In this document: positions 1-7,511 of the stretch, piece by piece
How positions within the stretch are numbered: position 1 is the stretch's first letter
How the letters are laid out: the number at the start of each line of letters is the position of its first letter
Origin: JAKAGZ01 sp963783855
Lineage (GTDB): Bacteria > Bacteroidota > Ignavibacteria > Ignavibacteriales > Ignavibacteriaceae
Direction: 5' to 3'
Assembly: GCA_963783855.1 (NCBI GenBank)
Contig: CAWAPE010000005.1
Coordinates: 434,001-498,000, forward strand
Length of the DNA stretch: 64,000 bases
The notes under the pieces: generated by a model
Database searches by the model: none
The model's input: only the letters and a program-made list of their open reading frames with translations
What the model was told of the DNA's origin: nothing
Program-made: the position numbers and the translations under genes

Positions 1-1
1 A

Positions 2-640
2 CAAATAATTTTATCAGACGGTGGCAGTAATGACGGAACTATTGAAATCGCTCTTAATAATAATATAAAAGTAGTTCCTTCTTTACCCGGTAGAGGAATT
101 CAATTTAATACGGGAGCGGAATCTGTAAGCGGTGATGTCATTCTCTTTCTCCACGCTGATACTTCCCTTCCCGCAGATGCTTTTGAACTACTGGAAAATT
201 ATTTCAGAGATGAGAAGGTGAAAATCGGAACATTCCGGCTATCATTTGATAAGAACAATTTTCTGTTGTCACTATATTCAAAATTTGCGACAATTGATTC
301 AATATTTACAAAATTCGGCGATCAGTGTATTGTAATGCGCAGAAGCTTTTTTAAGGAATTAAATGGTTTTAAGAGCTGGCCAATTTTTGAAGATGTTGAT
401 CTTTTAAGAAGAGCAAGGAAACTGACCAGGATTTATTCATTCCCTTCTAATGTAATTACTTCATGTAGAAAATTTGATGATGCAGGAATTATTAAACAAC
501 AATTTTTAAATGCCGGTTATATCCTGCAATATTTACTAGGTAAACCACCTGCAGAACTATTTAGGAGTTATTATAATCTTAATAAAACCGGAAAAAATAT
601 TCTAGAAACCGAAAGATCTTCTGACCAATGGATTGGTTAA
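2..640 (+). CDS. TIGR04283-type family 2 glycosyltransferase (5' end outside window)
   Basis: The reading frame is open from base 2 to a TAA at 638-640, so the N-terminus lies upstream. It begins with the end of a GT-A nucleotide-binding segment (SDGGSNDGT), followed by a GRGIQFNTGA stretch and FLHADTSLP, which supplies the Asp of the metal-binding DxD-like motif. Further on, GDQCIVMRR and FEDVDLLRR fit the acceptor-site half of TIGR04283 glycosyltransferases. That family is often found in arsenosugar-type and other small-molecule clusters. The substrate cannot be told from sequence. It lies 13 bp before a DUF547 gene on the same strand and is probably co-transcribed with it. Confidence 0.85.
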   Translation, partial: QIILSDGGSNDGTIEIALNNNIKVVPSLPGRGIQFNTGAESVSGDVILFLHADTSLPADAFELLENYFRDEKVKIGTFRLSFDKNNFLLSLYSKFATIDSIFTKFGDQCIVMRRSFFKELNGFKSWPIFEDVDLLRRARKLTRIYSFPSNVITSCRKFDDAGIIKQQFLNAGYILQYLLGKPPAELFRSYYNLNKTGKNILETERSSDQWIG

Positions 641-653
641 AAAAGCCTAAAAA

Positions 654-1463
654 ATGAAAAATTTATTTATAACTATATTTTTATTACTCGGCGTAAATGT
701 CGCTTACCCTCAACAGTTACACAAGGAATATGATATCCTTCTTGGCAAATATGTAAAAAAAGGACTCGTAGATTATGAGGGATTAAAGAATGAAACCGGG
801 CTGGATAAATATCTGAGTATCCTGTCGCAAACGAACCCTGACACATTGAAAACTAAAAATGCAAAGGAAGCATTCTGGATAAATGCATATAACGCGTTTA
901 CGTTAAAAGTAGTTGCAGAAAATTATCCTATAGAAAGTATAACCGATCTAAATTTCGGTGGAATGATCATTTCACACCTGCTTGGGAAAACAGTCTGGGA
1001 TAAAGATTTTATTACAATTAACAATAAAAAATATTCTCTTAATGACATTGAACACGAGATGCTGAGAAAGAAATTTAGCGATCCTCAAATACACTTCGCA
1101 CTTGTATGTGCATCATTAAGTTGTCCCAACCTTCGGCCGGAAGCATATACTTCTGATAAATTGGACCGGCAATTGGAAGAACAGGGCAGATTTTTTATTA
1201 ATAATCCTAAAATAAATCGTTTCGATCTTAAAAATAAAGTTGCTCATATTTCCAAAATATTTGATTGGTACGGTGATGATTTCGGTGAAAATAATAATCA
1301 GATATTATTGTTTATTTCAAATTATTTAAACGATCCTGAGATTGCTAAATCAATCAGGGAAAAAACTTCCGGATGGGATATTGAGTTTCTTCCTTATAAC
1401 TGGTGCCTGAATGTAAAGGGAGCAAAGTGGTCCAATGAAGGATGTATGGTCGGGGAGAATTAG
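654..1463 (+). CDS. Secreted DUF547 family protein
   Basis: 269 aa. An N-terminal hydrophobic signal peptide (residues 1-20, ending AYPQQ) predicts export. The family core is clear: FWINAYNAFTLK at about residues 74-85, a SLNDIEHEML segment, and FALVCASLSCPNLR, with two cysteines close together. These are the hallmarks of DUF547, a family of unknown biochemical function that often sits beside glycosyltransferase genes. Start ATG 654 lies 13 bp after the upstream glycosyltransferase stop. The downstream hydrolase/OsmC gene begins about 30 bp later, so the three genes probably form one unit. Confidence 0.88.
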   Translation: MKNLFITIFLLLGVNVAYPQQLHKEYDILLGKYVKKGLVDYEGLKNETGLDKYLSILSQTNPDTLKTKNAKEAFWINAYNAFTLKVVAENYPIESITDLNFGGMIISHLLGKTVWDKDFITINNKKYSLNDIEHEMLRKKFSDPQIHFALVCASLSCPNLRPEAYTSDKLDRQLEEQGRFFINNPKINRFDLKNKVAHISKIFDWYGDDFGENNNQILLFISNYLNDPEIAKSIREKTSGWDIEFLPYNWCLNVKGAKWSNEGCMVGEN

Positions 1464-1494
1464 TCTAATAATTTACTAATTAAAAGGTGAAGAA

Positions 1495-2706
1495 ATTAAA
1501 ACTGTAAAAGTAAAATTTAAGAACAAATCCGGTTATAATTTATCAGCAAGACTGGAATTGCCTGTTGATAATAAGCCTGTTGCCTGTGCTATATTTGCAC
1601 ATTGCTTTACATGCACAAAAGATCTATCTGCAGTTAAAAATATAAGCAATGCTTTAACCCAAAGATCAATTGCTGTGCTGAGATTTGATTTTACCGGTCT
1701 GGGGGAAAGTGAAGGAGATTTTTCGGATACAAATTTCTCTTCCAATGTAGATGACCTGATTGCTGCTTCAGAATTTCTTAAAGGTGAATATGAAGCTCCG
1801 GGTATTTTAATTGGTCACTCTTTGGGCGGAGCAGCAGTATTGAGAGCCGCATTGCAAATAAAAAGTGTAAAAGCAGTTGCAGTGGTGGGCGCCCCTTTTG
1901 ACCCGGCACATATAAAAAAACTGCTGATGGATGATATTAAGGTTATCGAATCTAAAGGAAGTGCAACGGTATCAATCGGGGGACGGCCATTTAAAATTAA
2001 GAAAGAGTTTATAGATGATATTCTTCAAAGTAATCCGCAAGAGAAAATATCCGGTATAAAAAAGGCTTTACTAATTTTGCATTCACCAGAGGATAATATT
2101 GTAGGTATAGAAAATGCAGGTATGATTTATAAAGCTGCAAAACATCCTAAAAGTTTTATTTCGCTGGATGGTGCTGATCACCTCCTTTCAAAAAAAGAAG
2201 ATTCTCTTTACGCGGGTGAAGTTATTGCATCATGGGCACAAAGATATCTGGATATTCCCCAATCAAAACCGATATCCACAAACAAACAGGTTGTTGTTAG
2301 AATTGGCGAAGACAGCTTAACAACTGAAATTAAATCCGGTGATCATTTATTACTTGCAGATGAACCGGAATCAGTTGGGGGTAATAATCTGGGGCCATCT
2401 CCATATGATTTCCTTCTTTCAGGCCTGGGAGCCTGTACAGCCATGACAGTTAGAATGTATGCAACCAGAAAGAAAATCCGATTAAATGAAATAAGAGTGC
2501 ACCTTCAGCATTCAAGAGAATACGCAAAAGATTGCGAAAATTGTCAAAATACCTCTTCAAAAATTGATAAAATTGAGAGGATAATTGAATTTGAAGGAGA
2601 ACTGACGGCAGATCAGAAAACACGCTTGCTGGAAATTGCGAATAAATGTCCGGTCCATAAAACATTATTATCTGATATTGAGATTAATACAAGACTTAAT
2701 AACTAA
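1495..2706 (+). CDS. Bifunctional alpha/beta hydrolase-OsmC family protein
   Basis: A two-domain protein. Residues 1-255 form an alpha/beta hydrolase with nucleophile elbow GHSLGG (Ser about 109), and residues 265-403 an OsmC domain with its two redox cysteines (about 314 in GLGACTAM, about 385 in NKCPVHKTLL). OsmC domains reduce organic hydroperoxides with paired cysteines. The role of the hydrolase half is unknown. Start: the first usual start codon in frame is TTG 1558, but the family normally has an N-terminal strand (VKFKNKSGYNLSARLELP) that is encoded just upstream. An in-frame TAA at 1477 bounds the search. No ATG, GTG or TTG lies between, so ATT 1495 behind AAAGGTGAAG is my preferred start. 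Confidence 0.85.
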   Translation: MKTVKVKFKNKSGYNLSARLELPVDNKPVACAIFAHCFTCTKDLSAVKNISNALTQRSIAVLRFDFTGLGESEGDFSDTNFSSNVDDLIAASEFLKGEYEAPGILIGHSLGGAAVLRAALQIKSVKAVAVVGAPFDPAHIKKLLMDDIKVIESKGSATVSIGGRPFKIKKEFIDDILQSNPQEKISGIKKALLILHSPEDNIVGIENAGMIYKAAKHPKSFISLDGADHLLSKKEDSLYAGEVIASWAQRYLDIPQSKPISTNKQVVVRIGEDSLTTEIKSGDHLLLADEPESVGGNNLGPSPYDFLLSGLGACTAMTVRMYATRKKIRLNEIRVHLQHSREYAKDCENCQNTSSKIDKIERIIEFEGELTADQKTRLLEIANKCPVHKTLLSDIEINTRLNN

Positions 2707-2719
2707 AGGAATATATTTT

Positions 2720-3373
2720 ATGACCAGCAAATTTCTAATTCAATGTTTAACAATTTTTTGTATCATATTAGTTTCAACAAATTCACTATCTCAAAGTAAA
2801 ATTATGAAAAATAAAGTCGCTAAATCCGCCGATGATATTTGTCCCGTTCTGGTGGGAGAAAAGATACCCGGAATGATGTTAACTGACATTGATGGTAAAA
2901 CTTTTAATTTAAATTCCGCTATAAAGAAACAACAAACTGTACTTGTAATTTACAGAGGCGGCTGGTGTCCCTATTGTAGCCGTCAACTTGGGGAATTACG
3001 ATTAGCCGTCTCTAAATTAATAAATATGGGTTACCAGGTAATCGCTGTCAGCGTTGACCGACCTGCAAAGCTTAAAGAAAGTCTCGATAAATTGGAATTA
3101 ACTTACACTTTATTATCGGATAGCGATGCTGTTGCCGCTACTGCGCTGGGGCTCGCTTTTAAGCTTGATAATAAGACGCTTGATTTGTATAAAAGATATA
3201 AAATAGATCTGGAAGCTGCCTCCGGTGAGACTCACCATATACTACCCGTACCGGCAGTGTTTATCATCGGGAAAGATGAAATTATAAGATTTGAATATAT
3301 TAATCCGAATTATAAAGTTAGATTGAATAGCGACTTATTGTTGAGTGCGGCTAAAATAAATATTGATAACTAA
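2720..3373 (+). CDS. Secreted peroxiredoxin-like (AhpC/TSA) family protein
   Basis: 217 aa from ATG 2720, which follows an AAAGGA ribosome binding site. An in-frame ATG at 2636 would overlap the preceding gene and disrupt the signal peptide, so it was not used. Residues 1-24 are a signal peptide ending SLSQ. The thioredoxin fold follows, with YRGGWCPYCSRQL placing a CPYC pair at residues 83 and 86, then VIAVSVDRP and VPAVFIIGKDE. This resembles the peroxiredoxin-like family in which a CxxC replaces the usual single peroxidatic Cys. It probably acts as a periplasmic thiol peroxidase or disulfide reductase. The gene is 13 bp after the hydrolase/OsmC gene and converges on the AhpD-like gene with a 1-bp gap. 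Confidence 0.82.
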   Translation: MTSKFLIQCLTIFCIILVSTNSLSQSKIMKNKVAKSADDICPVLVGEKIPGMMLTDIDGKTFNLNSAIKKQQTVLVIYRGGWCPYCSRQLGELRLAVSKLINMGYQVIAVSVDRPAKLKESLDKLELTYTLLSDSDAVAATALGLAFKLDNKTLDLYKRYKIDLEAASGETHHILPVPAVFIIGKDEIIRFEYINPNYKVRLNSDLLLSAAKINIDN

Positions 3374-3374
3374 A

Positions 3375-3932
3375 TTAATATTTGTAGCCAGTCATTTCTT
3401 CTTCGCTGAATTCAACCCCAAGTCCCAGTGCTATTCTGTTAACAAAATTGAAATAGCTCACAATCATATTTATTAGAAGAATTTCATCATCTGTCCAGCC
3501 GTGGTCTTTTAAGTTATCAACATCGGTTGCAGAAATTTTATGTGGTTCCCTGGTTAATTTATCGGCGTATCTTAAAACAGACAGAGATTTCTCTTCAAAT
3601 TCAATTTTTCTAAAATCTTCTTTAATCAATTTTATTTTTCCAGGGTCCTTCCAATAAAAGAGAAGCGCTTCGGCGTGATGGTTTATGCAGTATTCACAAT
3701 CATTGGCCCTTGAAACCACAACGGCAATTGTTTCCTTCAATTCACGTGACAGACCTGACTTAGCAAACATTAAAGTTTTATATAAATCCATATGCTTAAC
3801 CATCGAATCAGGGTAAAGGCTGTGAATTTTCATTATGTTCGAAAGTTTGCCTCTGCCTTTTATAATTTCATTATAAATTGTTTTAAGTTCGCCCTCAGCT
3901 TTTTCTTCAGAGATTACTCTTATATACGGCAT
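3375..3932 (-). CDS. AhpD-like carboxymuconolactone decarboxylase / peroxidase-related protein
   Basis: 185 aa, the usual length for the peroxidase-related (TIGR01926-like) branch of the CMD/AhpD family. The redox centre is visible as DCEYCINHH, giving CxxC at residues 79 and 82 and a His at 86, with an upstream Glu in the helix SRELKETIAVVV. AhpD-type proteins use this CxxC-x3-H site to reduce partner thiols or peroxides. The start overlaps the end of the NrtS-like gene by 13 bp, suggesting translational coupling. With the OsmC and Prx-like genes next door, it forms a cluster of thiol-peroxidase functions. Confidence 0.85.
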   Translation of the reverse strand: MPYIRVISEEKAEGELKTIYNEIIKGRGKLSNIMKIHSLYPDSMVKHMDLYKTLMFAKSGLSRELKETIAVVVSRANDCEYCINHHAEALLFYWKDPGKIKLIKEDFRKIEFEEKSLSVLRYADKLTREPHKISATDVDNLKDHGWTDDEILLINMIVSYFNFVNRIALGLGVEFSEEEMTGYKY

Positions 3933-4354
3933 AAATTTTCTCTTTGTTTGGTATTAAATAATAATATTGGAGCTATCTGATTATGAGATTCTCCACTTAG
4001 TTTCTCTCTGCAATTTACGCATTCTTCTATTTTGATACCTTTTTTAATATCAATTTCATTTACTTTACAATTCCTGCACACCAGCCGTCCATTTATCGGG
4101 GCAATTTCCCCGGCATAAAATTTCAATTTAGTACTGACAGACGAGTAAACGGAAACTAAAAAAGGGACTAGAAATGTCAGGAAGAATTTACCGACTGAGA
4201 TCTTATTAAAATTAAAAACCGCATTGCCCTGGTTTATTAAATTTAATATAACACCAACAATAATTGAGACCTTAATGCTGTTCAATAAAGATATTTTGTC
4301 ACTGGCAAGTTCAAGAATCAGGCTTAATCTATTCTGATTTTTCACAATTAACAC
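3920..4354 (-). CDS. NrtS-like small membrane protein with C-terminal CxxC pair
   Basis: 144 aa. Two hydrophobic helices (about 26-47 and 56-73) carry the pattern INQGNAV followed by TFLVPFLVSVYSSVS. This matches the short two-helix proteins named nitrate/nitrite transporter NrtS. Unlike short NrtS proteins, it continues into a soluble tail with two CxxC knuckles (93-96 CRNC and 112-115 CVNC), which looks like a zinc ribbon. The start overlaps the preceding membrane-protein gene by 26 bp and the stop overlaps the AhpD-like gene, so the genes are tightly coupled. Family membership is a pattern call from memory. No nitrate metabolism gene is visible nearby, so the substrate is open. Confidence 0.6.
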   Translation of the reverse strand: MLIVKNQNRLSLILELASDKISLLNSIKVSIIVGVILNLINQGNAVFNFNKISVGKFFLTFLVPFLVSVYSSVSTKLKFYAGEIAPINGRLVCRNCKVNEIDIKKGIKIEECVNCREKLSGESHNQIAPILLFNTKQRENLCRI

Positions 4355-5027
4355 CGTCTTTAAGAAATAGACTTTTAATTGTGCTTATTATGTCCGAACA
4401 GTTTTTGTTTTTGCGGGAAACATACCAGCCAAGTATAATACCAAATGCTATGTGCGCGAGTGTTACAGTGATTGCGAAACCCGGGCCATAGTCCACGCCA
4501 AATTTACCGACGCCTAAAGCAACAACAACAGGGCTCGCCATAAAACCAACTGCCATTAGTAATCCAAAACCTATTCCGTACCATTTATTTCCTTTTCCTA
4601 CGAGCAGGCTGTAAATAATCCCGAAAGAAGCTCCGTTCCAGAAATGATATGACCATCCTGCAATGTTAGACCATGTATCCGGTCCGAGAGCAAACCTGTC
4701 GAGAATTAAAACACCCAGGAGTTTAGGCATATCTCCCGGCATTCCACCTATGTGAAATCCAATTTCTCGCACCACCTCCAGCCCGATTGTTGCTATAGCT
4801 CCGCCGGCCAGACCGCTTAATATTTGTTTCCCTGTAGGTTTTTCACCGGCTAAAAATGCAACGGCAATTATTACCGCAAGCAGAATTATTGAGGGGATAA
4901 GAAATGTTATAGCCAGATCGCTTAATTTCGCATACCCTGCCTGTGATATAACAAACAAGTTTGGCGAAACACCTGCCGCGATAAGAGCAAGTATGCTCAG
5001 AACAATTCGTTTATAATTCTTTTTCAT
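4329..5027 (-). CDS. Polytopic membrane protein of unknown function
   Basis: 232 aa from ATG 5027. A longer form from 5087 would start inside the inverted repeat at 5067-5096 and add a hydrophilic head unlike a membrane protein. About six hydrophobic segments are seen: residues 9-30, 38-60, 70-90, 128-145, 152-175 and 190-212. The C-terminus is basic and then cysteine-containing. Polar motifs within or between helices include VREIGFHIGGMPGDMP and GWSYHFWNGASFG. I do not recognise a named family. It lies between a secreted DUF302 protein and the NrtS-like protein, all on the same strand. Confidence 0.65.
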   Translation of the reverse strand: MKKNYKRIVLSILALIAAGVSPNLFVISQAGYAKLSDLAITFLIPSIILLAVIIAVAFLAGEKPTGKQILSGLAGGAIATIGLEVVREIGFHIGGMPGDMPKLLGVLILDRFALGPDTWSNIAGWSYHFWNGASFGIIYSLLVGKGNKWYGIGFGLLMAVGFMASPVVVALGVGKFGVDYGPGFAITVTLAHIAFGIILGWYVSRKNKNCSDIISTIKSLFLKDGVNCEKSE

Positions 5028-5066
5028 AATTAAAGCCGGATAAATATTTGATTCTACATTAATACC

Positions 5067-5096
5067 AAAGCGGTTATGCATATGCAAAACCGCTTT
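5067..5096. repeat. 30-bp near-perfect palindrome between DUF302 and membrane-protein genes
   Basis: Bases 5067-5081 are the reverse complement of 5082-5096 except for one A/A mismatch (5076/5087). The arms begin AAAGCGGTT and end AACCGCTTT around a TGCATATGCA core. There is no loop and no U-tract, so it looks more like an operator or cruciform than an intrinsic terminator. It is 18 bp downstream of the DUF302 stop and 39 bp upstream of the next start in the same direction. Confidence 0.55.
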
Positions 5097-5114
5097 GCAT
5101 ATAAATTAAATAAA

Positions 5115-5594
5115 TTACTTTGAAAGCATTCCCGTAAGCATTCCAAGTTTCTTATCAAGCTTATCGGCAATATTGTTAATCATTCCATTATTAAATGAGG
5201 CCAGTTGTACAGAGGGTTTGACATAGTTTATGTAAGTCTTTCCATCTTTACCTTCGTATATATTTAATCTTACAGGAACTGCTAAACCCGCACCACGATC
5301 TGCTGTGAATAGTTTATTCCCTACCTGCGGGTTACCCACAAATAATGAAATCCCTTTTGTATCAAGACCGGTCATTGATAATATTTTTCCCTGGTTTACT
5401 TCTGCCAGTACCATCATTCCGTTTTTGGCAACGAGCTGCTTTGCCTGGTCAACAGTTTTATCAAAAGACCTGATTGATTGAACAGTTACTACTCCTCTAT
5501 CCTGGGCTAAAACTTTACCGGAATTTGTGAAAGAGCCGGCAAACACAAATGCAAACACTGCAATGGCGGCTAAAGCTAAATTGAACTTTTTCAT
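5115..5594 (-). CDS. Secreted DUF302 domain protein
   Basis: 159 aa with a signal peptide at residues 1-30 ending KVLAQ. The mature part matches DUF302: VQSIRSFDKTVDQAKQLVAKNGMMV near the N-terminus, GISLFVGNPQVGNKLF and VPVRLNIYEGKDGKTYINY in the middle, and a Leu-rich helical C-terminus. The fold is a TBP-like alpha/beta sandwich of unknown function, often exported and linked to redox genes. A good AAGGAG site stands 9 bp before ATG 5594. It is probably the first gene of the minus-strand cluster that runs down to the AhpD-like gene. Confidence 0.87.
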   Translation of the reverse strand: MKKFNLALAAIAVFAFVFAGSFTNSGKVLAQDRGVVTVQSIRSFDKTVDQAKQLVAKNGMMVLAEVNQGKILSMTGLDTKGISLFVGNPQVGNKLFTADRGAGLAVPVRLNIYEGKDGKTYINYVKPSVQLASFNNGMINNIADKLDKKLGMLTGMLSK

Positions 5595-5824
5595 TTTATG
5601 TACTCCTTAGAATAATTATTAATATTTTATTAGAAAAATCATCAACTGCTGAAAACTTGTTTCAACAATTTTCTTGAATAAACTTAATCGGCTTTAGATG
5701 GAAAGTCTGACGTGTAGTTTACAGTTTGGTCCCAGCTTGCTTTGATTGCAGGTAAATTGTTGGGAAAGTGTAAAGTGGATGACAATTTTGAGGGAATATC
5801 TGAATAATATCGGGTAAAACTGAT

Positions 5825-6610
5825 CTAATATTTCCCTTTAACTCTTTCCTTTGCAGGAAGTACTTCCAGGCAGGTAGCCCACCATCCGGTAAGTATTGTT
5901 TCAATAAATTGCTCAGGAAGTTTTTCATCTTTCATTTCTTTTGCAAGTTCGTGGTGGTCATATACAACAGGAATATATTCTGATTTTATTAAATCATTTT
6001 CAACTTCGAGTATTGTATAACCGACAAATGTGTTACCGTCATTTTCAGGACGGCCTATTACACCAACATTTATAAAATATTTATCATTGGCCAGTTTTCT
6101 GTCCCAGTGAATGCCTGTATGCGTTGCGCAGATTATGTCAGCGTTATAGTCAGCACATAATTTCTCCAGGAAATGAGTGGGAGTAGTCGTTTCCCACAGG
6201 AACTCGTTCATCTGTCTTGGAGAACCATGGCTGAGCAATACTTTATATTTCCCCAATCCAAATGTTATTTCAGATGGCAGGTGTTTCATCCAGAACTTGA
6301 AAACATCATGAGTTTTTTTAAAAGTGTAATCGTAACTAAGTTTAGCGTAATAATTATCTCTCGGATCGGTATAGCCACACTGGCAATCATCCAGTCCGTT
6401 GCCGATAGAATTATCATAGTTCCCCTGGACAACTGGAATTTTATTATCTATTAAAATCGGGAAAACCTTATCCGGGTTTGGACCAAAAGCACCTAGATCA
6501 CCGAGGCAATAAATCGCATCCACGCCCCGTTTCTTTGCATCATCAACAGTTGCCTGCAATGCGATGTGATTACTGTAAACTCCACCGATCAAAGCAACTT
6601 TTTTAAGCAT
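5825..6610 (-). CDS. Metallophosphoesterase-fold protein lacking the first metal motif
   Basis: 261 aa from ATG 6610, which overlaps the upstream radical SAM gene by 8 bp. The longer ORF from 6649 only adds residues read inside that gene. Calcineurin-type motifs are GDLGAFG (Asp 38), GNYD (63-66), SHGSPR (His 128) and ATHTGIH (His 164). The first motif, normally DxH in the opening strand, reads IGGVYSNH, so both the Asp and the His are replaced. Cys-rich DDCQCGYTDPRD and the ending TGWWATCLEVLP-KER look like conserved family features. The protein may bind one metal or a phosphate ester without classical two-metal hydrolysis. It is last in the four-gene operon. Confidence 0.82.
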   Translation of the reverse strand: MLKKVALIGGVYSNHIALQATVDDAKKRGVDAIYCLGDLGAFGPNPDKVFPILIDNKIPVVQGNYDNSIGNGLDDCQCGYTDPRDNYYAKLSYDYTFKKTHDVFKFWMKHLPSEITFGLGKYKVLLSHGSPRQMNEFLWETTTPTHFLEKLCADYNADIICATHTGIHWDRKLANDKYFINVGVIGRPENDGNTFVGYTILEVENDLIKSEYIPVVYDHHELAKEMKDEKLPEQFIETILTGWWATCLEVLPAKERVKGKY

Positions 6611-7499
6611 CTCTACCCACGGAAGAATAGTTAGAGCAGATCGCCCCATATAAATAACAGGTATAACATGCCTGGTGCTTCAATTCATAACATTTTGAAG
6701 CATCTTCCAGTGTATCTCCAAGATTTGCGTCGGGAGAATCGATAAGTATTGGGCAGACATAAACTCCTTTACTGGTGGCAACTCTGCTGTTAGCACAAAT
6801 AAAATTATTCACATCAAAATCTACAAGCATTTCATTAGTTACATATTCGTACTTATCGTAGCCTTTTGTTCTCATTACTTCCTGCCCGATTTTAATTGAA
6901 GGAAGAATTTTAATTCTCGGTCTCGGGTAACCGTGTAATTTCAAAGTGTCAATAAATCCATTCAACACTTCTTCATCCTGATTATCTTCCCAGGTTTTTG
7001 TTACAGTGATAATCGGAAGAAAATTATTTTCAACAAGATTTTTCACTCCCTCCATCGCTTTTTTAAATACACCTTTTCCCCTGATTGCGTCGTTCATTTC
7101 TTCTGTATAACCATCAATGCTTACACGAAGTTCGAGTGAGTATATTGAATTTTTCGATATTATTTTGAGTCTGTCTGCTTTTTCAGGAGTGATCAGCATC
7201 CCATTTGTTAAAACAGTGGCCGGGCCCAGTTCCATTGTCCGTTCCAGGATTCTAAACATATCTTTGTTCATAAATGGTTCGCCGCCGGTGAAATAATATT
7301 CTTTAACTCCCCTGCTCACCGATTCTTCGAGATAATTATTTACCTGTTCAAAAGTCATAAATTCAAAACTATGATTAACCGGGCTGCAACTGATGAAGCA
7401 GTGCTCGCACTTAATATTACACAGCGTTCCGGCAACCTGGAACCAGAGATGATCCAGGCTATCGAGATGAATTTCGGGGTATTCTTTTTCAGTATCCAT
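6603..7499 (-). CDS. Radical SAM protein with cysteine-rich C-terminus
   Basis: 298 aa. The [4Fe-4S]-SAM cluster motif CNIKCEHC gives Cys 27, 31 and 34. The glycine motif YYFTGGEPF and a barrel segment LELRVSIDGY follow. The last 64 residues hold six cysteines (CPILID, SKCYELK, QACYTCYLYGAICSN), suggesting one auxiliary iron-sulfur cluster in a short SPASM or twitch-like domain. Radical SAM enzymes with this layout usually modify peptides or small molecules, but no precursor-peptide ORF is evident nearby. The gene lies 12 bp after the symporter gene and overlaps the metallophosphoesterase-like gene by 8 bp. Confidence 0.88.
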   Translation of the reverse strand: MDTEKEYPEIHLDSLDHLWFQVAGTLCNIKCEHCFISCSPVNHSFEFMTFEQVNNYLEESVSRGVKEYYFTGGEPFMNKDMFRILERTMELGPATVLTNGMLITPEKADRLKIISKNSIYSLELRVSIDGYTEEMNDAIRGKGVFKKAMEGVKNLVENNFLPIITVTKTWEDNQDEEVLNGFIDTLKLHGYPRPRIKILPSIKIGQEVMRTKGYDKYEYVTNEMLVDFDVNNFICANSRVATSKGVYVCPILIDSPDANLGDTLEDASKCYELKHQACYTCYLYGAICSNYSSVGRDA

Positions 7500-7511
7500 T
7501 ACTTTTAGTTA

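Noticed and set aside
1533..1745. 70-codon minus-strand ORF at the start of the hydrolase/OsmC gene
   Set aside because: Antisense shadow of the conserved hydrolase N-terminus.
5719..5928. 69-codon minus-strand ORF downstream of the metallophosphoesterase-like gene
   Set aside because: Mostly an overlapping shadow of that gene; no start signal or family pattern. The spacer 5595-5824 shows nothing else.
6611..6649. Longer start for the metallophosphoesterase-like protein
   Set aside because: The extra 13 residues are read within the radical SAM gene and are unlike the hydrophobic first strand expected at the true N-terminus.
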